A stretch of DNA of 64,000 nucleotides, from positions 426,481-490,480 of the forward strand of contig NZ_VUOC01000002.1 of the NCBI RefSeq assembly GCF_008386695.1, written 5' to 3'. The stretch comes from Chitinophaga agrisoli (GTDB taxonomy: Bacteria; Bacteroidota; Bacteroidia; Chitinophagales; Chitinophagaceae). Shown here one piece after another: positions 1 to 8,459 of this stretch. The notes below the pieces were generated by a model, which saw only the letters and a program-made list of their open reading frames with translations, had not been told where the DNA came from and made no database searches. Numbering within the stretch: the stretch's first letter is position 1; each line of letters starts with the position of its first letter. The position numbers were made by a program, and so were the translations under genes.

Positions 1-1
1 G

Positions 2-1441
2 GATGTGCTGACAGACGCCAACTTCTTTGTTACGGCCGCCGATGCGGAATCCGCGCTGATAGGCGCCTATGGGCAACTACAGGAAGAATCTACTTTTGGC
101 AACGTAGTGGACGCCGCCAACCTTGACTGGACCATGAGCGGAGACCTGTATGAGCAGGACCAGAATACCCCCAGGGTAGAACTGGAGATGTTAAGCCTGC
201 CGGCCAACAATCTTTATATCGAGCAAATGTATACGGGTTTGTACAGAGGGGTGGCCCGCGCGAATTTCGTGATCAGCAGAACGGGTAAGATGACGGGGAT
301 TGACGCTGCGGAGCAGGCGCTGATCGTGGCCCAGGCTAAATTCTTACGCGCCATTTATTACTATAAGCTCGTTACCTATTTTGGCGGCGTATCGCTGGTA
401 GTGGATGAGCTGAACGCATCTTCCAAACTGGATATTCCCCGCTCCCCTGCCGCTGATGTATGGAAACTGATCATCAGCGACCTGCAGGAAGCCGCCGGTG
501 TGCTGCCGGTTAACTGGTCCAATGCAAACGACCTGGGACGGGCAACCAAAGGCGTTGCGCTGGCCTACCTGGCAAAATGTTACCTGTGGCAGGAGAACTG
601 GGCGGAAGCCGTGAAGGCCAGCGAAACCATCATCAGCTCCAATGCCTATGAGCTACTGCCGGATTTCAGGAGCGTGTTCCTGGAAACCAACGAGAATAAC
701 CGGGAGATGGTGTTCTCTACCCAATACGCTTCCGTAAGCAATGGCATAGAAGGCAACCAGCTGGATGTAAGGTCTGCCCCCAGGGGAGCCGCCCCCGAAT
801 TCATAGGCAGGGGCGCCAACAGTAATTTTGTGCCGCAAACCGCGTGGATCGATGCTTTTGAGAAAGGGCTTGACGGCAAAATAAAGGACCAGCGCTACTG
901 GGGCGTGATCATAGGTCCCGGCGAACATCACCAGGAAATGACGGATTTCGTGATGCCGCTCACTTTCCCCAACAGCTATACGAAAACAGGTTATATCGTT
1001 ACCAAATACTGGCAAAAGGCGTCTGTAGTAGCCTCTGGCCTTAATGCGCCTATTGTGCGTTATGCAGAAGTGTTGCTGAACTATGCAGAAGCGCTGAATG
1101 AGACCAACCGTTCTCAAGAAGCCATGGAACAGGTAAACAAAATAAGGGCCCGCGCCGGGCTGGATCCCAAACCGCTGCAGCTTTCCAAAGCAGCCACGCT
1201 AGATGCTATATTCTATGAGCGGCGCATGGAATTTGTATGGGAGCCTGCCGGCGCCTTCAGTGATCTTAACAGAAGGAACCGCTTTATGGATTTTATCAAA
1301 GCCAACCGGGCAGATTATAACAAGATCGATGTGGGCAGCAAGCCTTGGCTGAATCAACGTCCTATCCTGCTGCCCATACCATTGGGCGCATGGAATGTAA
1401 ATAAGTCGCTGACACAGAACCCGGGATATCCCGCATTTTAA
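2..1441 (+). CDS. RagB/SusD family nutrient uptake outer membrane protein (5' partial)
   Basis: This is a surface lipoprotein of the SusD type, which binds glycans as the lid of a SusC TonB-dependent channel. The frame is open to the left edge, so the signal peptide and lipobox Cys (roughly 30-40 residues) lie outside the window; the GTG at 5 is not a credible start. Family features are the N-terminal helical region with the AKFLRAIYYYKLV motif near residue 110, the ALAYLAKCYLW repeat helix, the C-terminal LNYAEALNE and IRARAGL motifs, and the terminal NKSLTQNPGYP signature. Its partner SusC should lie just upstream. The next gene starts 18 bp downstream on the same strand and is probably co-transcribed. 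Family assignment is firm; the substrate is not visible. Confidence 0.93.
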   Translation, partial: DVLTDANFFVTAADAESALIGAYGQLQEESTFGNVVDAANLDWTMSGDLYEQDQNTPRVELEMLSLPANNLYIEQMYTGLYRGVARANFVISRTGKMTGIDAAEQALIVAQAKFLRAIYYYKLVTYFGGVSLVVDELNASSKLDIPRSPAADVWKLIISDLQEAAGVLPVNWSNANDLGRATKGVALAYLAKCYLWQENWAEAVKASETIISSNAYELLPDFRSVFLETNENNREMVFSTQYASVSNGIEGNQLDVRSAPRGAAPEFIGRGANSNFVPQTAWIDAFEKGLDGKIKDQRYWGVIIGPGEHHQEMTDFVMPLTFPNSYTKTGYIVTKYWQKASVVASGLNAPIVRYAEVLLNYAEALNETNRSQEAMEQVNKIRARAGLDPKPLQLSKAATLDAIFYERRMEFVWEPAGAFSDLNRRNRFMDFIKANRADYNKIDVGSKPWLNQRPILLPIPLGAWNVNKSLTQNPGYPAF

Positions 1442-1459
1442 CCCAAACCGGAAATATGT

Positions 1460-3604
1460 ATGAAGAAACTGATCGTTCTATTGTTAGCAGCCGTGTTACA
1501 CAATGCGGCCAATTGCCTGGCCCAGGACCTTACCGCCGATTCCGCGCGCATTGATAAACTGCCTGCCCTCCCCTTCCTGCCGGAACCACTGGTACTGGAT
1601 GAAGGAGGCAGGAATGTACCGGTAACCTCGCCCCAGCAATGGGAGCAGCGGAAAGCCGAGATCAAAAAACAGTACCAGTATTGGGTATCCGGCGCCGTAC
1701 CGCCGGCCCCGGGAAAGATAACGGCAAAAGTATTATCAGAAACGATGTCTGGCAGCGTAAAACTGCGCCTGGTAGAATTATCATTCGGTCCGGGCAACCG
1801 TGCTAAAATGACGCTGGAACTGATGATACCGCCGGCGACAAAGCCGCTGCCTGTTTTTATGACACAGTGGAATCACCGCGGCTGGGCGCAGATAGCGGTA
1901 CGCAGGGGATATATAGCCTGCGTTTACGCCGGAGCGGATAATAAAGATGATACAAAGAACTATAACGAGATATTTGCGGGTTACGATTTTGCCACGCTGA
2001 TGAAGCGCGCCTGGGGCGCATCGCGGGTAGTGGACTACCTGTACGGCCTGCCGGAAGTGGATACGGCCCGCATTGCGCTCACGGGCCACTCCCGTAATGG
2101 TAAACAATCGCTGATGGCGGCGGCATTTGACGAGCGTATTAAGGCGGTAGTGACCAGCAGCGGTGGTACTGGAGGCGAAAGCACTTTCCGCTACTCTGAC
2201 GAGCGCTTTGGTTCAGAGTCTGTGGAAGAGATCACCCGGGTATTCCCTCACTGGTTCCACCCCCGCCTGCATTTGTTCGCCGGCCGGGAACAACACCTGC
2301 CGGCAGACCAGAACCTGCTGATGTCGCTGATAGCGCCACGCGGACTGATGATGGTATCCGCCATTACAGAAGGCCAGGGCAATGCATGGGGTATTGAGCA
2401 GAGCTACAAATCCGTAAAGAAGGCCTATCATTTTTTAAATGCGGACAGCAATGTAGCCATCCTCTTGCGCAGGGGCCGGCACCAGCATGCAGCCAGGGAT
2501 GCGGAAGATTTTATTGACTTCTTTGACTATGTTTTCCAACGCTCGCAGGCGCGCCCTGCCAACAGGCTGTACTACGGCTATTCTTTTGAGCAGTGGCAAC
2601 AGCTGAGCAAAGAAACGGCGCCTCCCTCCAATTTACAGTCTGCCGGCCTGCAGCAGCGGATACAATGGCTGCTGGGCGATGAGCCGCCAGGCATATTTGC
2701 GGAGAAGCCGCTGTCTGCCTTGCTGTCGCGGAACAGCACCTATCCCGATGATTACCTGGCAGAGGTAATAGGGCAGCCTAATCTGCCAAAAGGCGTAAAG
2801 AAAATGGAGATAGGCGCCTACACGGCATTGGGAGACGATCTGTGGGGAACGGTCTATTTTCCCGCGGATAAAGCGCCCAATGATACGGTTAGCGGAAAAT
2901 TACCGCTGGTGATCTTCCTGCACGGATATTCATATGCCACGGGCAGCCAGCGGAGAACGGAGGGCATTATCCGCCGTTTTACGGCACAGGGATATGCCGT
3001 ACTGTTATTTGATCTACCGGGCATGGGTACCCGCGCGGAAGAAGCGGCGCGTTTTTATAACCGTTATCCACATTGGTCGCTGATGGGAAAGATGGTAGCG
3101 GATACCAGGAGCATCCTCAACGATGCATGCACCAGGATGCCTTTTGTTGACACTACACATATCTACCTGGCGGGATATTCCTTAGGCGGGACTGTGGCGC
3201 TGCTTACCGCTGCGCTGGACAGCCGGGTTAAGGGAACGGCGGTAGCGGCCGCATTTGGCTCCCTCCGGCACGATAACGCGGGAACGGAAGGCATACGCCA
3301 TTATGCCCGCCTGCATGGATTGATGCCCCGGCTGGGATTCTTTGAAGGCCGTGAGGGCAGCATCCCTGTAGATTTTGATGAAGTGCTGTCCAACATTGCC
3401 CCGCGGCCGCAGCTGGTAATATCACCGGCCAAAGACAGGCATCATACCCTGGAAAAAGTACGGCAGCTGATGAGACCCGTTAAAACCGCCTATCAGCAAA
3501 AAGGCGCTGAAGGGCAGCTGGAATTCAGCACGCCGGACGATTATAACCGGTTTACCGTGCAGATGCAGGACCAGATGGCAGAGTGGCTGGGTAAACAACG
3601 ATAG
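1460..3604 (+). CDS. Secreted tandem alpha/beta hydrolase (CE15-like domain plus dienelactone-hydrolase-like domain)
   Basis: The 714-residue protein starts with a signal peptide (cleavage near AQD, residue 22) and carries two complete alpha/beta-hydrolase units. The first resembles glucuronoyl esterases (CE15): a QYWVSGAVPP segment near residue 75, a NHRGW motif, nucleophile Ser211 in GHSRNGK, and a candidate catalytic His in RRGRHQH. The second has VIFLHGYS, nucleophile Ser574 in GYSLGG and candidate acid/base residues in the AKDRHH stretch. It follows a SusD gene, so a role in removing ester decorations from a polysaccharide in the periplasm or at the surface is inferred. CE15 is known for cleaving glucuronate-lignin esters. 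The specificity of either half cannot be read from the sequence. Confidence 0.8.
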   Translation: MKKLIVLLLAAVLHNAANCLAQDLTADSARIDKLPALPFLPEPLVLDEGGRNVPVTSPQQWEQRKAEIKKQYQYWVSGAVPPAPGKITAKVLSETMSGSVKLRLVELSFGPGNRAKMTLELMIPPATKPLPVFMTQWNHRGWAQIAVRRGYIACVYAGADNKDDTKNYNEIFAGYDFATLMKRAWGASRVVDYLYGLPEVDTARIALTGHSRNGKQSLMAAAFDERIKAVVTSSGGTGGESTFRYSDERFGSESVEEITRVFPHWFHPRLHLFAGREQHLPADQNLLMSLIAPRGLMMVSAITEGQGNAWGIEQSYKSVKKAYHFLNADSNVAILLRRGRHQHAARDAEDFIDFFDYVFQRSQARPANRLYYGYSFEQWQQLSKETAPPSNLQSAGLQQRIQWLLGDEPPGIFAEKPLSALLSRNSTYPDDYLAEVIGQPNLPKGVKKMEIGAYTALGDDLWGTVYFPADKAPNDTVSGKLPLVIFLHGYSYATGSQRRTEGIIRRFTAQGYAVLLFDLPGMGTRAEEAARFYNRYPHWSLMGKMVADTRSILNDACTRMPFVDTTHIYLAGYSLGGTVALLTAALDSRVKGTAVAAAFGSLRHDNAGTEGIRHYARLHGLMPRLGFFEGREGSIPVDFDEVLSNIAPRPQLVISPAKDRHHTLEKVRQLMRPVKTAYQQKGAEGQLEFSTPDDYNRFTVQMQDQMAEWLGKQR

Positions 3605-3616
3605 CTTATATGTGTG

Positions 3617-3662
3617 AACTAAAGCGGCCCGGAAGACATTGTTCTTCCGGGCCGCTTTAGTT
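3617..3662 (+). terminator. Strong intrinsic terminator hairpin
   Basis: Two 20-base arms (3617-3636 and 3643-3662) pair perfectly around a 6-base loop. The hairpin lies 13 bp after the stop of the tandem hydrolase gene and ends in a short T run. It closes the SusD-hydrolase transcription unit. The T tract is short, so other RNA-processing roles are possible. Confidence 0.85.
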
Positions 3663-3792
3663 TAAACCCGCCGATTAACACCGTTTGGCGGAACCAGCCC
3701 CCTAACTTGTCGGTTTTACACCTCATAAAATCCTCCGGTGATCCCCATCTTTGCATTGTCAATAACATCCAGGCAAAAATTTAACAAGCTTT

Positions 3793-4665
3793 ATGAAAAC
3801 TTTATTAAAAACACATAACCTACGTACAACAATTCTACTCATTGCAATTATGTTTGCAGCATCCCGGTCAAACGGGCAACAGCTCAAACCGTCCGATAGT
3901 GGCTACGCGCCTGTTAACGGCATCAAAGTCTATTACGAAGTATATGGCCAGGGTGCGCCCATCGTTTTAATACATGGTTCCTTTATGACAATTAATTTGA
4001 ACTGGAGTGAATTGATCCCTGAGCTGGCAAAGACCAGGAAAGTAATTGCCGTTGAATTGCAAGGCCACGGGCATACACCGTTTTCAGACAGGAAATTAAC
4101 AATTCCTACTTTAGCAAGTGATGTGGCAGGCGTAATGGATCATCTGAAGATTGACAGTGCTGATATAGCCGGATATAGTTTAGGTGGCACTGTTGCTTAC
4201 CAGTTTGCCATACAAAGTCCTAAACGGTTAAAGAAATTAGTGATCATTTCTTCTACTTATAAAAGCGCCGGCTGGCTACCAGAAATAAACAATGGATTTA
4301 AGGGATTCAAGCCTGAGTTTTTTACCAATACCCCTCTAAAATCTGCATATGACGCAGTGGCGCCCGACAAGACAAAATGGATAAATTTCTTAGAGCAACT
4401 GATTGCTTTTGCCGGCACACCATTTGACCTGGGTGACGCCAATATTTCGAAAATTACCGCTCCTGTTTTAATCATCTCCGGTGATAATGACGGATTGGAT
4501 AAAATTGAGCTGATGAAAACTTATAAATCATTAGGAGGTGGTGTTTCTGCTGATCTGGGGGCTAGTCCCAAATCGCAATTGGCCATTGTTCCCGGGCAGG
4601 GGCATGTGAGCCTGATGATGCAGACAACAACGATCCTGACCTACATGAACAGTTTTCTACAATAA
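3793..4665 (+). CDS. Secreted alpha/beta hydrolase
   Basis: This 290-residue protein has an N-terminal signal peptide (cleavage near SNGQQ, residue 29) and a single alpha/beta-hydrolase fold. Visible family elements are the oxyanion HGS motif (IVLIHGSFM), the LQGHGHT segment, nucleophile Ser129 in GYSLGGT, the acid in ISGDNDG and the His in GQGHVSL. The substrate is unknown; sequences of this type are often annotated as generic hydrolases or haloperoxidase-like esterases. It is preceded by 188 bp without a gene and followed 47 bp later by a dihydrofolate-reductase-like gene on the same strand. Local A+T is higher than in the flanking locus. Confidence 0.85.
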   Translation: MKTLLKTHNLRTTILLIAIMFAASRSNGQQLKPSDSGYAPVNGIKVYYEVYGQGAPIVLIHGSFMTINLNWSELIPELAKTRKVIAVELQGHGHTPFSDRKLTIPTLASDVAGVMDHLKIDSADIAGYSLGGTVAYQFAIQSPKRLKKLVIISSTYKSAGWLPEINNGFKGFKPEFFTNTPLKSAYDAVAPDKTKWINFLEQLIAFAGTPFDLGDANISKITAPVLIISGDNDGLDKIELMKTYKSLGGGVSADLGASPKSQLAIVPGQGHVSLMMQTTTILTYMNSFLQ

Positions 4666-4712
4666 TCTGACAGCATAATAACTATTAACTTAATTATAAA
4701 AAATTGAATAAA

Positions 4713-5306
4713 ATGAGAAAAATAATTGTTTTTTCAATGATCACACTGGACGGCGTTATACAGGCACCCGGCGGCCCCCAGGAAGACACATCAGGCGGCT
4801 TTAAACTTGGCGGCTGGACCTCATCTTACGGCGACGAAGTTTTTGGCAAGATCATGGCAGAAGAGTTGAAACCGGCTGAGTATCTTTTGGGCAGAAAAAC
4901 TTTTGATATTTTCGAATCTTATTGGCCCAAACATGCTGATTTCTGGCCCGGCATCAATGATGGCGCTAAATACGTGTTATCCCAGACCAGGGATAAATCA
5001 GATTGGAAGAACACTAATTTCCTCAAAAGCCCGGCAGATATCGAAAAGCTGAAAAATTCGGACGGTGGCGATATTCATGTCTGGGGTAGCAGCAAGCTTG
5101 TCCAGGTGTTGCTTAAACATGACCTGGTGGATGAGCTCCGGCTCAAAATTTACCCGGTGCTGCTTGGCGAAGGGAAAAAGCTGTTTGAAAGCGGCGTGAT
5201 CCCGGCAGCATTTACGTTAACAGATAGCCAGGTGACGCCTAAAGGGGTTATTATCACCAATTACAAGCGGGCAGGGGAAGTGGTGACAGGCGATGTTGGG
5301 GCGTAA
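4713..5306 (+). CDS. Dihydrofolate reductase family protein (RibD C-terminal-like)
   Basis: The protein has the DHFR/RibD-C fold signatures: an N-terminal beta strand followed by SMITLDGVIQAPGG, a LLGRKTFDIFESYWP motif, DIHVWGSSKLVQVLLKHDLVDELRL, and YPVLLGEGKKLF. Members bind NADPH and reduce pterin- or pyrimidine-like compounds; YyaP/YwjB-type proteins of this family have no established substrate. I chose the ATG at 4713 because the in-frame TTG at 4704 adds only three residues and homologues begin with a MRK-type strand. A terminator follows at 5341. Confidence 0.85.
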   Translation: MRKIIVFSMITLDGVIQAPGGPQEDTSGGFKLGGWTSSYGDEVFGKIMAEELKPAEYLLGRKTFDIFESYWPKHADFWPGINDGAKYVLSQTRDKSDWKNTNFLKSPADIEKLKNSDGGDIHVWGSSKLVQVLLKHDLVDELRLKIYPVLLGEGKKLFESGVIPAAFTLTDSQVTPKGVIITNYKRAGEVVTGDVGA

Positions 5307-5340
5307 GGGAAACCGCTGCCCGGAGACATTTTTCAACAAT

Positions 5341-5395
5341 CACCCCGATGGTCATGTTGCCTTAGTAAGTCAACATAAGCATCGGGGTGTTTTCT
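5341..5395. terminator. Intrinsic terminator between convergent genes
   Basis: Arms CACCCCGATG.. (5341-5359) and ..CATCGGGGTG (5371-5389) form an imperfect 19-bp stem with an 11-nt loop, followed by a T-rich stretch. It lies between the DHFR-like gene (plus) and the DUF6249-like gene (minus), so it could serve both directions. Confidence 0.8.
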
Positions 5396-5426
5396 TTGGA
5401 GCCATCATTATCGTCAATAGCGCTTA

Positions 5427-5777
5427 TTATTCAACGCCCTTATCCAGGACCTCCTTTTTCTCAATGCGATAGGACGCAATGAGGCCCATACCGCCGAAAA
5501 TAGCAATAAGGGCAAAGTAAATGGAGGAGTTCTCTTCGCCATTGATAGCTGGCACCGCTACATCTGTAAGATATGCCAATAATAAGCCGATACCGCCACC
5601 GGTAAGCAGCAGCCCATATTTAAGGCTGGTATAGGGAGCCGGCCGCTGTATCTTAGGGTTCATACCCTTTTCTATCATTGCCAGGTTCTCTTTCTTCATG
5701 AGGTAAACAATCCCGAAAACTAAAGCCATAGCTGCCAGTGGCACCAGTATGGCCATCATCATTTCATTCGTATTCAT
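5427..5777 (-). CDS. Small membrane protein, DUF6249-like, divergent from the ECF sigma gene
   Basis: The 116-residue protein has three predicted membrane segments (about residues 6-26, 52-72 and 83-102) and the phrase KENLAMIEKGMNPKI between the first two, typical of DUF6249-like Bacteroidota proteins. The frame continues upstream, but the start is placed at ATG 5777 because the divergent promoter at 5808-5837 lies inside the longer frame and would initiate near 5800. That promoter is a copy of the one in front of the sigma factor gene, so this protein is probably a target of that sigma factor. Its function is unknown. Confidence 0.8.
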   Translation of the reverse strand: MNTNEMMMAILVPLAAMALVFGIVYLMKKENLAMIEKGMNPKIQRPAPYTSLKYGLLLTGGGIGLLLAYLTDVAVPAINGEENSSIYFALIAIFGGMGLIASYRIEKKEVLDKGVE

Positions 5778-5807
5778 GATAATTTGTTTGTTGTTAGTAT
5801 TACAAGC

Positions 5808-5837
5808 TATGACTACATCTAAAAAGACCAGGTTACA
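5808..5837 (-). promoter_or_regulatory. Predicted ECF-type promoter for the DUF6249-like gene
   Basis: Read on the minus strand, this is TGTAACCT (5837-5830), a 13-bp spacer, then GTAGTCATA (5816-5808). The AAC and GTC cores fit ECF -35 and -10 elements. The same two blocks with the same spacing occur on the plus strand at 5868-5897 in front of the sigma gene, while the spacers are unrelated in sequence. Confidence 0.75.
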
Positions 5838-5867
5838 GAAAAACGTACAAATTATTTTAAATTGTAG

Positions 5868-5897
5868 TGTAACCTCCGGGTTAAAATAGTAGTCATA
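5868..5897 (+). promoter_or_regulatory. Predicted autoregulated ECF promoter for the sigma factor operon
   Basis: TGTAACCT (5868-5875), a 13-bp spacer and GTAGTCATA (5889-5897) match the divergent promoter at 5808-5837 exactly in both blocks. Transcription would start near 5903, leaving about 17 nt before ATG 5920 and almost none before ATG 5908. It also favours the inner start codon of the sigma gene. Confidence 0.75.
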
Positions 5898-5919
5898 CCT
5901 CTCATCTATGCACGCCGGA

Positions 5920-6492
5920 ATGGATGACATTAATATTATCAACCAGGTACTAAAAGGTGACCAGCAAGGTTTTGAGGAATTGATAAAACGATACCAAAGC
6001 TTTGTATTTACCATTGCGCTACGTTACTGCCGCAACCGGGAGGACGCGGAAGAAATTGCCCAGGATGTATTTGTGAAAGCTTACCGCTCGCTGGCAGACT
6101 TTAGACGGGACGCGAAATTCAGTACATGGCTGTACACGATTGCGATGAATACCACCAGGACTTTTTTACGAAAGGCCAAGCCGCCTGTTGACTCCCTGGA
6201 AAAGGCGGTAGTATATGAAACGGTGAGCGCCCAACATACCGGGACCGGCGCCGATCTGACGGAACAGCGCTCCACCCATCAACTGGTCAATCATGTAATA
6301 GGACTGTTAAGCCCGGATGACGCTACTATCATCACCCTGTTCTATAAAGCGGAGCAAAGCATTGAGGAAACAGCCGTTATTATGGGCCTTGCGCCTAATA
6401 CTGTAAAGGTGAAACTGCACCGGGCGCGGTTACGGTTAAAGGAGAAACTGGAACAATTTTTTGCAGATGAAATAAAAGAAATTATAAATTAG
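5920..6492 (+). CDS. ECF RNA polymerase sigma factor
   Basis: The protein directs core RNA polymerase to its own promoter class. Region 2 is seen in FEELIKRYQSFVFTIALRYCRN, DAEEIAQDVFVKAYRSL and FSTWLYTIAMNTTRTFLRK; region 4 in LSPDDATIITLFYKAEQSIEETAVIMGL with the recognition helix NTVKVKLHRARLRLKEKL. ATG 5920 is preferred over the in-frame ATG 5908 because the predicted promoter would start RNA near 5903. It is followed 27 bp later by a small membrane protein likely to act as its anti-sigma factor. The paired divergent promoter suggests positive autoregulation. Confidence 0.92.
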   Translation: MDDINIINQVLKGDQQGFEELIKRYQSFVFTIALRYCRNREDAEEIAQDVFVKAYRSLADFRRDAKFSTWLYTIAMNTTRTFLRKAKPPVDSLEKAVVYETVSAQHTGTGADLTEQRSTHQLVNHVIGLLSPDDATIITLFYKAEQSIEETAVIMGLAPNTVKVKLHRARLRLKEKLEQFFADEIKEIIN

Positions 6493-6519
6493 TATTGTAA
6501 TTGCTTTAAGTGAACTGAT

Positions 6520-6906
6520 ATGGAGAAACATTTTGATATAGAGAAACACCTGCGCGAAGACGTGGAGATCACGTCCCCCTCCCCTGATTTCTCTAAAAAA
6601 GCAATGAGCGCTGTTATGGGAACAACTATTGCGCCTGCGTCCCGCAGCTATATCAATAAAAAGGTTTTGTATGTTGCCGGCGTGTTTTTTCTGTTATTGA
6701 TCACCGTGCCCCTGGCGTACAGCCTCTTTCCCGCTAACTGGTCCATGACGGGCGATATGCTTCCCGCTGTTGCGCTTAATAAGCTCGAGATCAGCAAATA
6801 TTTTAACCACCAGACGGTCAATAGCCTGTTATTCCTGAATGTATTATTAGGGCTGATATTCCTGGATAAATACCTTATCAGGAGGCCGCGCGCTCCGCAT
6901 TTCTGA
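6520..6906 (+). CDS. Putative anti-sigma factor or sigma-operon membrane protein
   Basis: The 128-residue protein has a polar N-terminal segment (about 45 residues, with DFSKKAMSAVM) followed by two predicted membrane helices near residues 48-68 and 103-118. That is the layout of many small anti-sigma proteins, and the gene directly follows the ECF sigma gene with a 27-bp gap. No ZAS zinc motif is present, so the anti-sigma call rests on position, size and topology and not on a recognised domain. Confidence 0.6.
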   Translation: MEKHFDIEKHLREDVEITSPSPDFSKKAMSAVMGTTIAPASRSYINKKVLYVAGVFFLLLITVPLAYSLFPANWSMTGDMLPAVALNKLEISKYFNHQTVNSLLFLNVLLGLIFLDKYLIRRPRAPHF

Positions 6907-6937
6907 AATCAGCTGCAGCGTTCCTCATCTTTCTGCA

Positions 6938-7933
6938 TCAGGGTTGCCCCGCCCCGCCTGAGGAGCCATAGATCTGCCCTGTAGCATAACTGCCACTATC
7001 CGCAGCCAGTTGAACATAGATACCGGCCAGTTCCACCGGCTGTCCGGGCCGCCCCATTGGCGTATTACCGCCAAAGTTCTTCAGTTTTTCCTGTGTGGCC
7101 CCGCCGCTAACCTGCAGGGGCGTCCAGATAGGGCCAGGCGCCACGCCATTCACCCGGATGCCCTTTGCAGCAAATTGTTTGGCCAGCGATTTTACGTAAT
7201 TCATAGTAGCCGCCTTTGTTTGCGCATAATCATACAGGTCTGGCGATGGATCATATGCCTGTTCTGATGTGGTTGCAATGATCACCGACCCAGGCTGCAA
7301 ATGCGGCAGTGCTGCTTTAATAATCCAGAAGGGCGCGTAAATATTTGTTTTCATGGTGGCGTCAAAGTCTTCGGTTGTAAGATCCAATACCGACTGGCGG
7401 GTTTGCTGGCGGGCAGCGTTATTAACAAGGATATCGAGGCCCCCCAATCCATTAACAGCCTCCTGCACCAGTTTTTTACAGAACTCTTCGTCACGCAGAT
7501 CACCGGGGATAGCTACTGCTTTGCGGCCTTCCTTTTTTATAAGCGCTACAACTTCCTGTGCATCCGGTTCTTCTGTGGGAAGGTAGTTAATGGCCACATC
7601 CGCGCCCTCCCGCGCAAATGCGATAGCGGCAGCCCTCCCCATGCCGGAATCACCGCCAGTGATCAATGCTTTCCTGCCTGTCAGCCGGCCGGATCCTTTA
7701 TAGCTATCTTCTCCATGATCCGGCCGTGGATCCATCTTACCGGCTAAACCTGGCCATGGTTGCGATTGCCCGTTAAACGGCGGGCGGGGGTATTTCTTTG
7801 TGGGGTCCTGCAGTTGTTGATTTTGGGGAACGGATGCCTTTCCGTTTCCTGTTGCCATAAGCGCAGGTGCGGCAGCAAGCGTAGCAAGCCCACCTATAGC
7901 CCGGCGGCGGCTGATTCCTTTTGAGTAGGTCAT
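6938..7933 (-). CDS. Tat-type signal SDR family oxidoreductase
   Basis: This short-chain dehydrogenase/reductase uses NAD(P)H. The Rossmann motif TGGDSGMGR is at residues 92-100, NNAA at 171-174, catalytic Ser223 and the Y236-x-x-x-K240 pair. It ends in the substrate-binding SDR tail typical of the YhdF/general stress protein 39 group. The first 30 residues contain SRRRAIGG followed by an Ala-rich hydrophobic stretch, which looks like a twin-arginine signal and suggests export of a folded cofactor-bound enzyme. ATG 7933 was chosen because the residues added by the longer frame precede the Tat motif and are not family-like. The substrate is unknown. Confidence 0.88.
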   Translation of the reverse strand: MTYSKGISRRRAIGGLATLAAAPALMATGNGKASVPQNQQLQDPTKKYPRPPFNGQSQPWPGLAGKMDPRPDHGEDSYKGSGRLTGRKALITGGDSGMGRAAAIAFAREGADVAINYLPTEEPDAQEVVALIKKEGRKAVAIPGDLRDEEFCKKLVQEAVNGLGGLDILVNNAARQQTRQSVLDLTTEDFDATMKTNIYAPFWIIKAALPHLQPGSVIIATTSEQAYDPSPDLYDYAQTKAATMNYVKSLAKQFAAKGIRVNGVAPGPIWTPLQVSGGATQEKLKNFGGNTPMGRPGQPVELAGIYVQLAADSGSYATGQIYGSSGGAGQP

Positions 7934-8054
7934 GATCAGTGATTTAAAGTGTATGCAGGCATCTCCACAAAGAACGAGCCACGCCAAACCATCCGTATTT
8001 TATACAGTGAAACAGCAACGACCTACCCATTCCACTAACCCTGTAACGCAGTTG

Positions 8055-8256
8055 CGACCGCTATTAACGGGAGCAGGGAACGCTTTTAAGCCTAAGCGGA
8101 CTTTAGTATGGAACGCTTTTAAGCAAAGTACCGAACGCTTTTGCCCCTAGTCAAACCCTAGTATGGAACGCTTTTAAGCCGTGTACCGAACGCTTTTAAA
8201 CTTAGGGAGAATACAGGGATGGAACGCTATTAACAAACCTCCTGAACGCCTTTGAG
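8055..8256 (+). repeat. Helically phased direct repeat array, core GAACGCTTTTAAG
   Basis: Copies of the 13-mer GAACGCTTTTAAG start at 8078, 8111, 8133, 8166, 8188, 8222 and 8244, with a degenerate copy at 8055. The starts are 33, 22, 33, 22, 34 and 22 bp apart, so all lie on the same face of the helix. The array is built from 55-bp units: one copy preceded by TATG, one preceded by TACC, then a CCCTAG-rich segment. The last units are more diverged. Because 55 is not divisible by 3, the repeat is not selected as coding sequence. Function unknown; an array of sites for a DNA-binding protein is an inference. Confidence 0.85.
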
Positions 8257-8459
8257 CCCTAGTGGGGAGCTGGTTTAAAGCGCTATAAAAGGCGGTTGGC
8301 AGGCAAAACAGCTCCTGTTACATGCCGGGCGGTATCCCCTTATGTGGCAGTGTATCCCTGGTTATGGATCAGATAGATTGCTGGCGATAGCGGAAAGTTC
8401 ACTGCCTGCATGAGCAGGCGTGTCTTGTCCTATGGAGTATCATGCTGATCAAAAACGTT

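Noticed and set aside
7932-8150. Plus-strand open frame across the phased repeats
   Set aside because: The repeat spacing (11-bp multiples) shifts frame between copies and the frame overlaps the SDR start; composition is unlike a protein.
8078-8256. CRISPR-like array
   Set aside because: The repeated core is only 13 bp, the intervals are 9 and about 20 bp and are themselves repeated in 55-bp units, and no cas gene is near.
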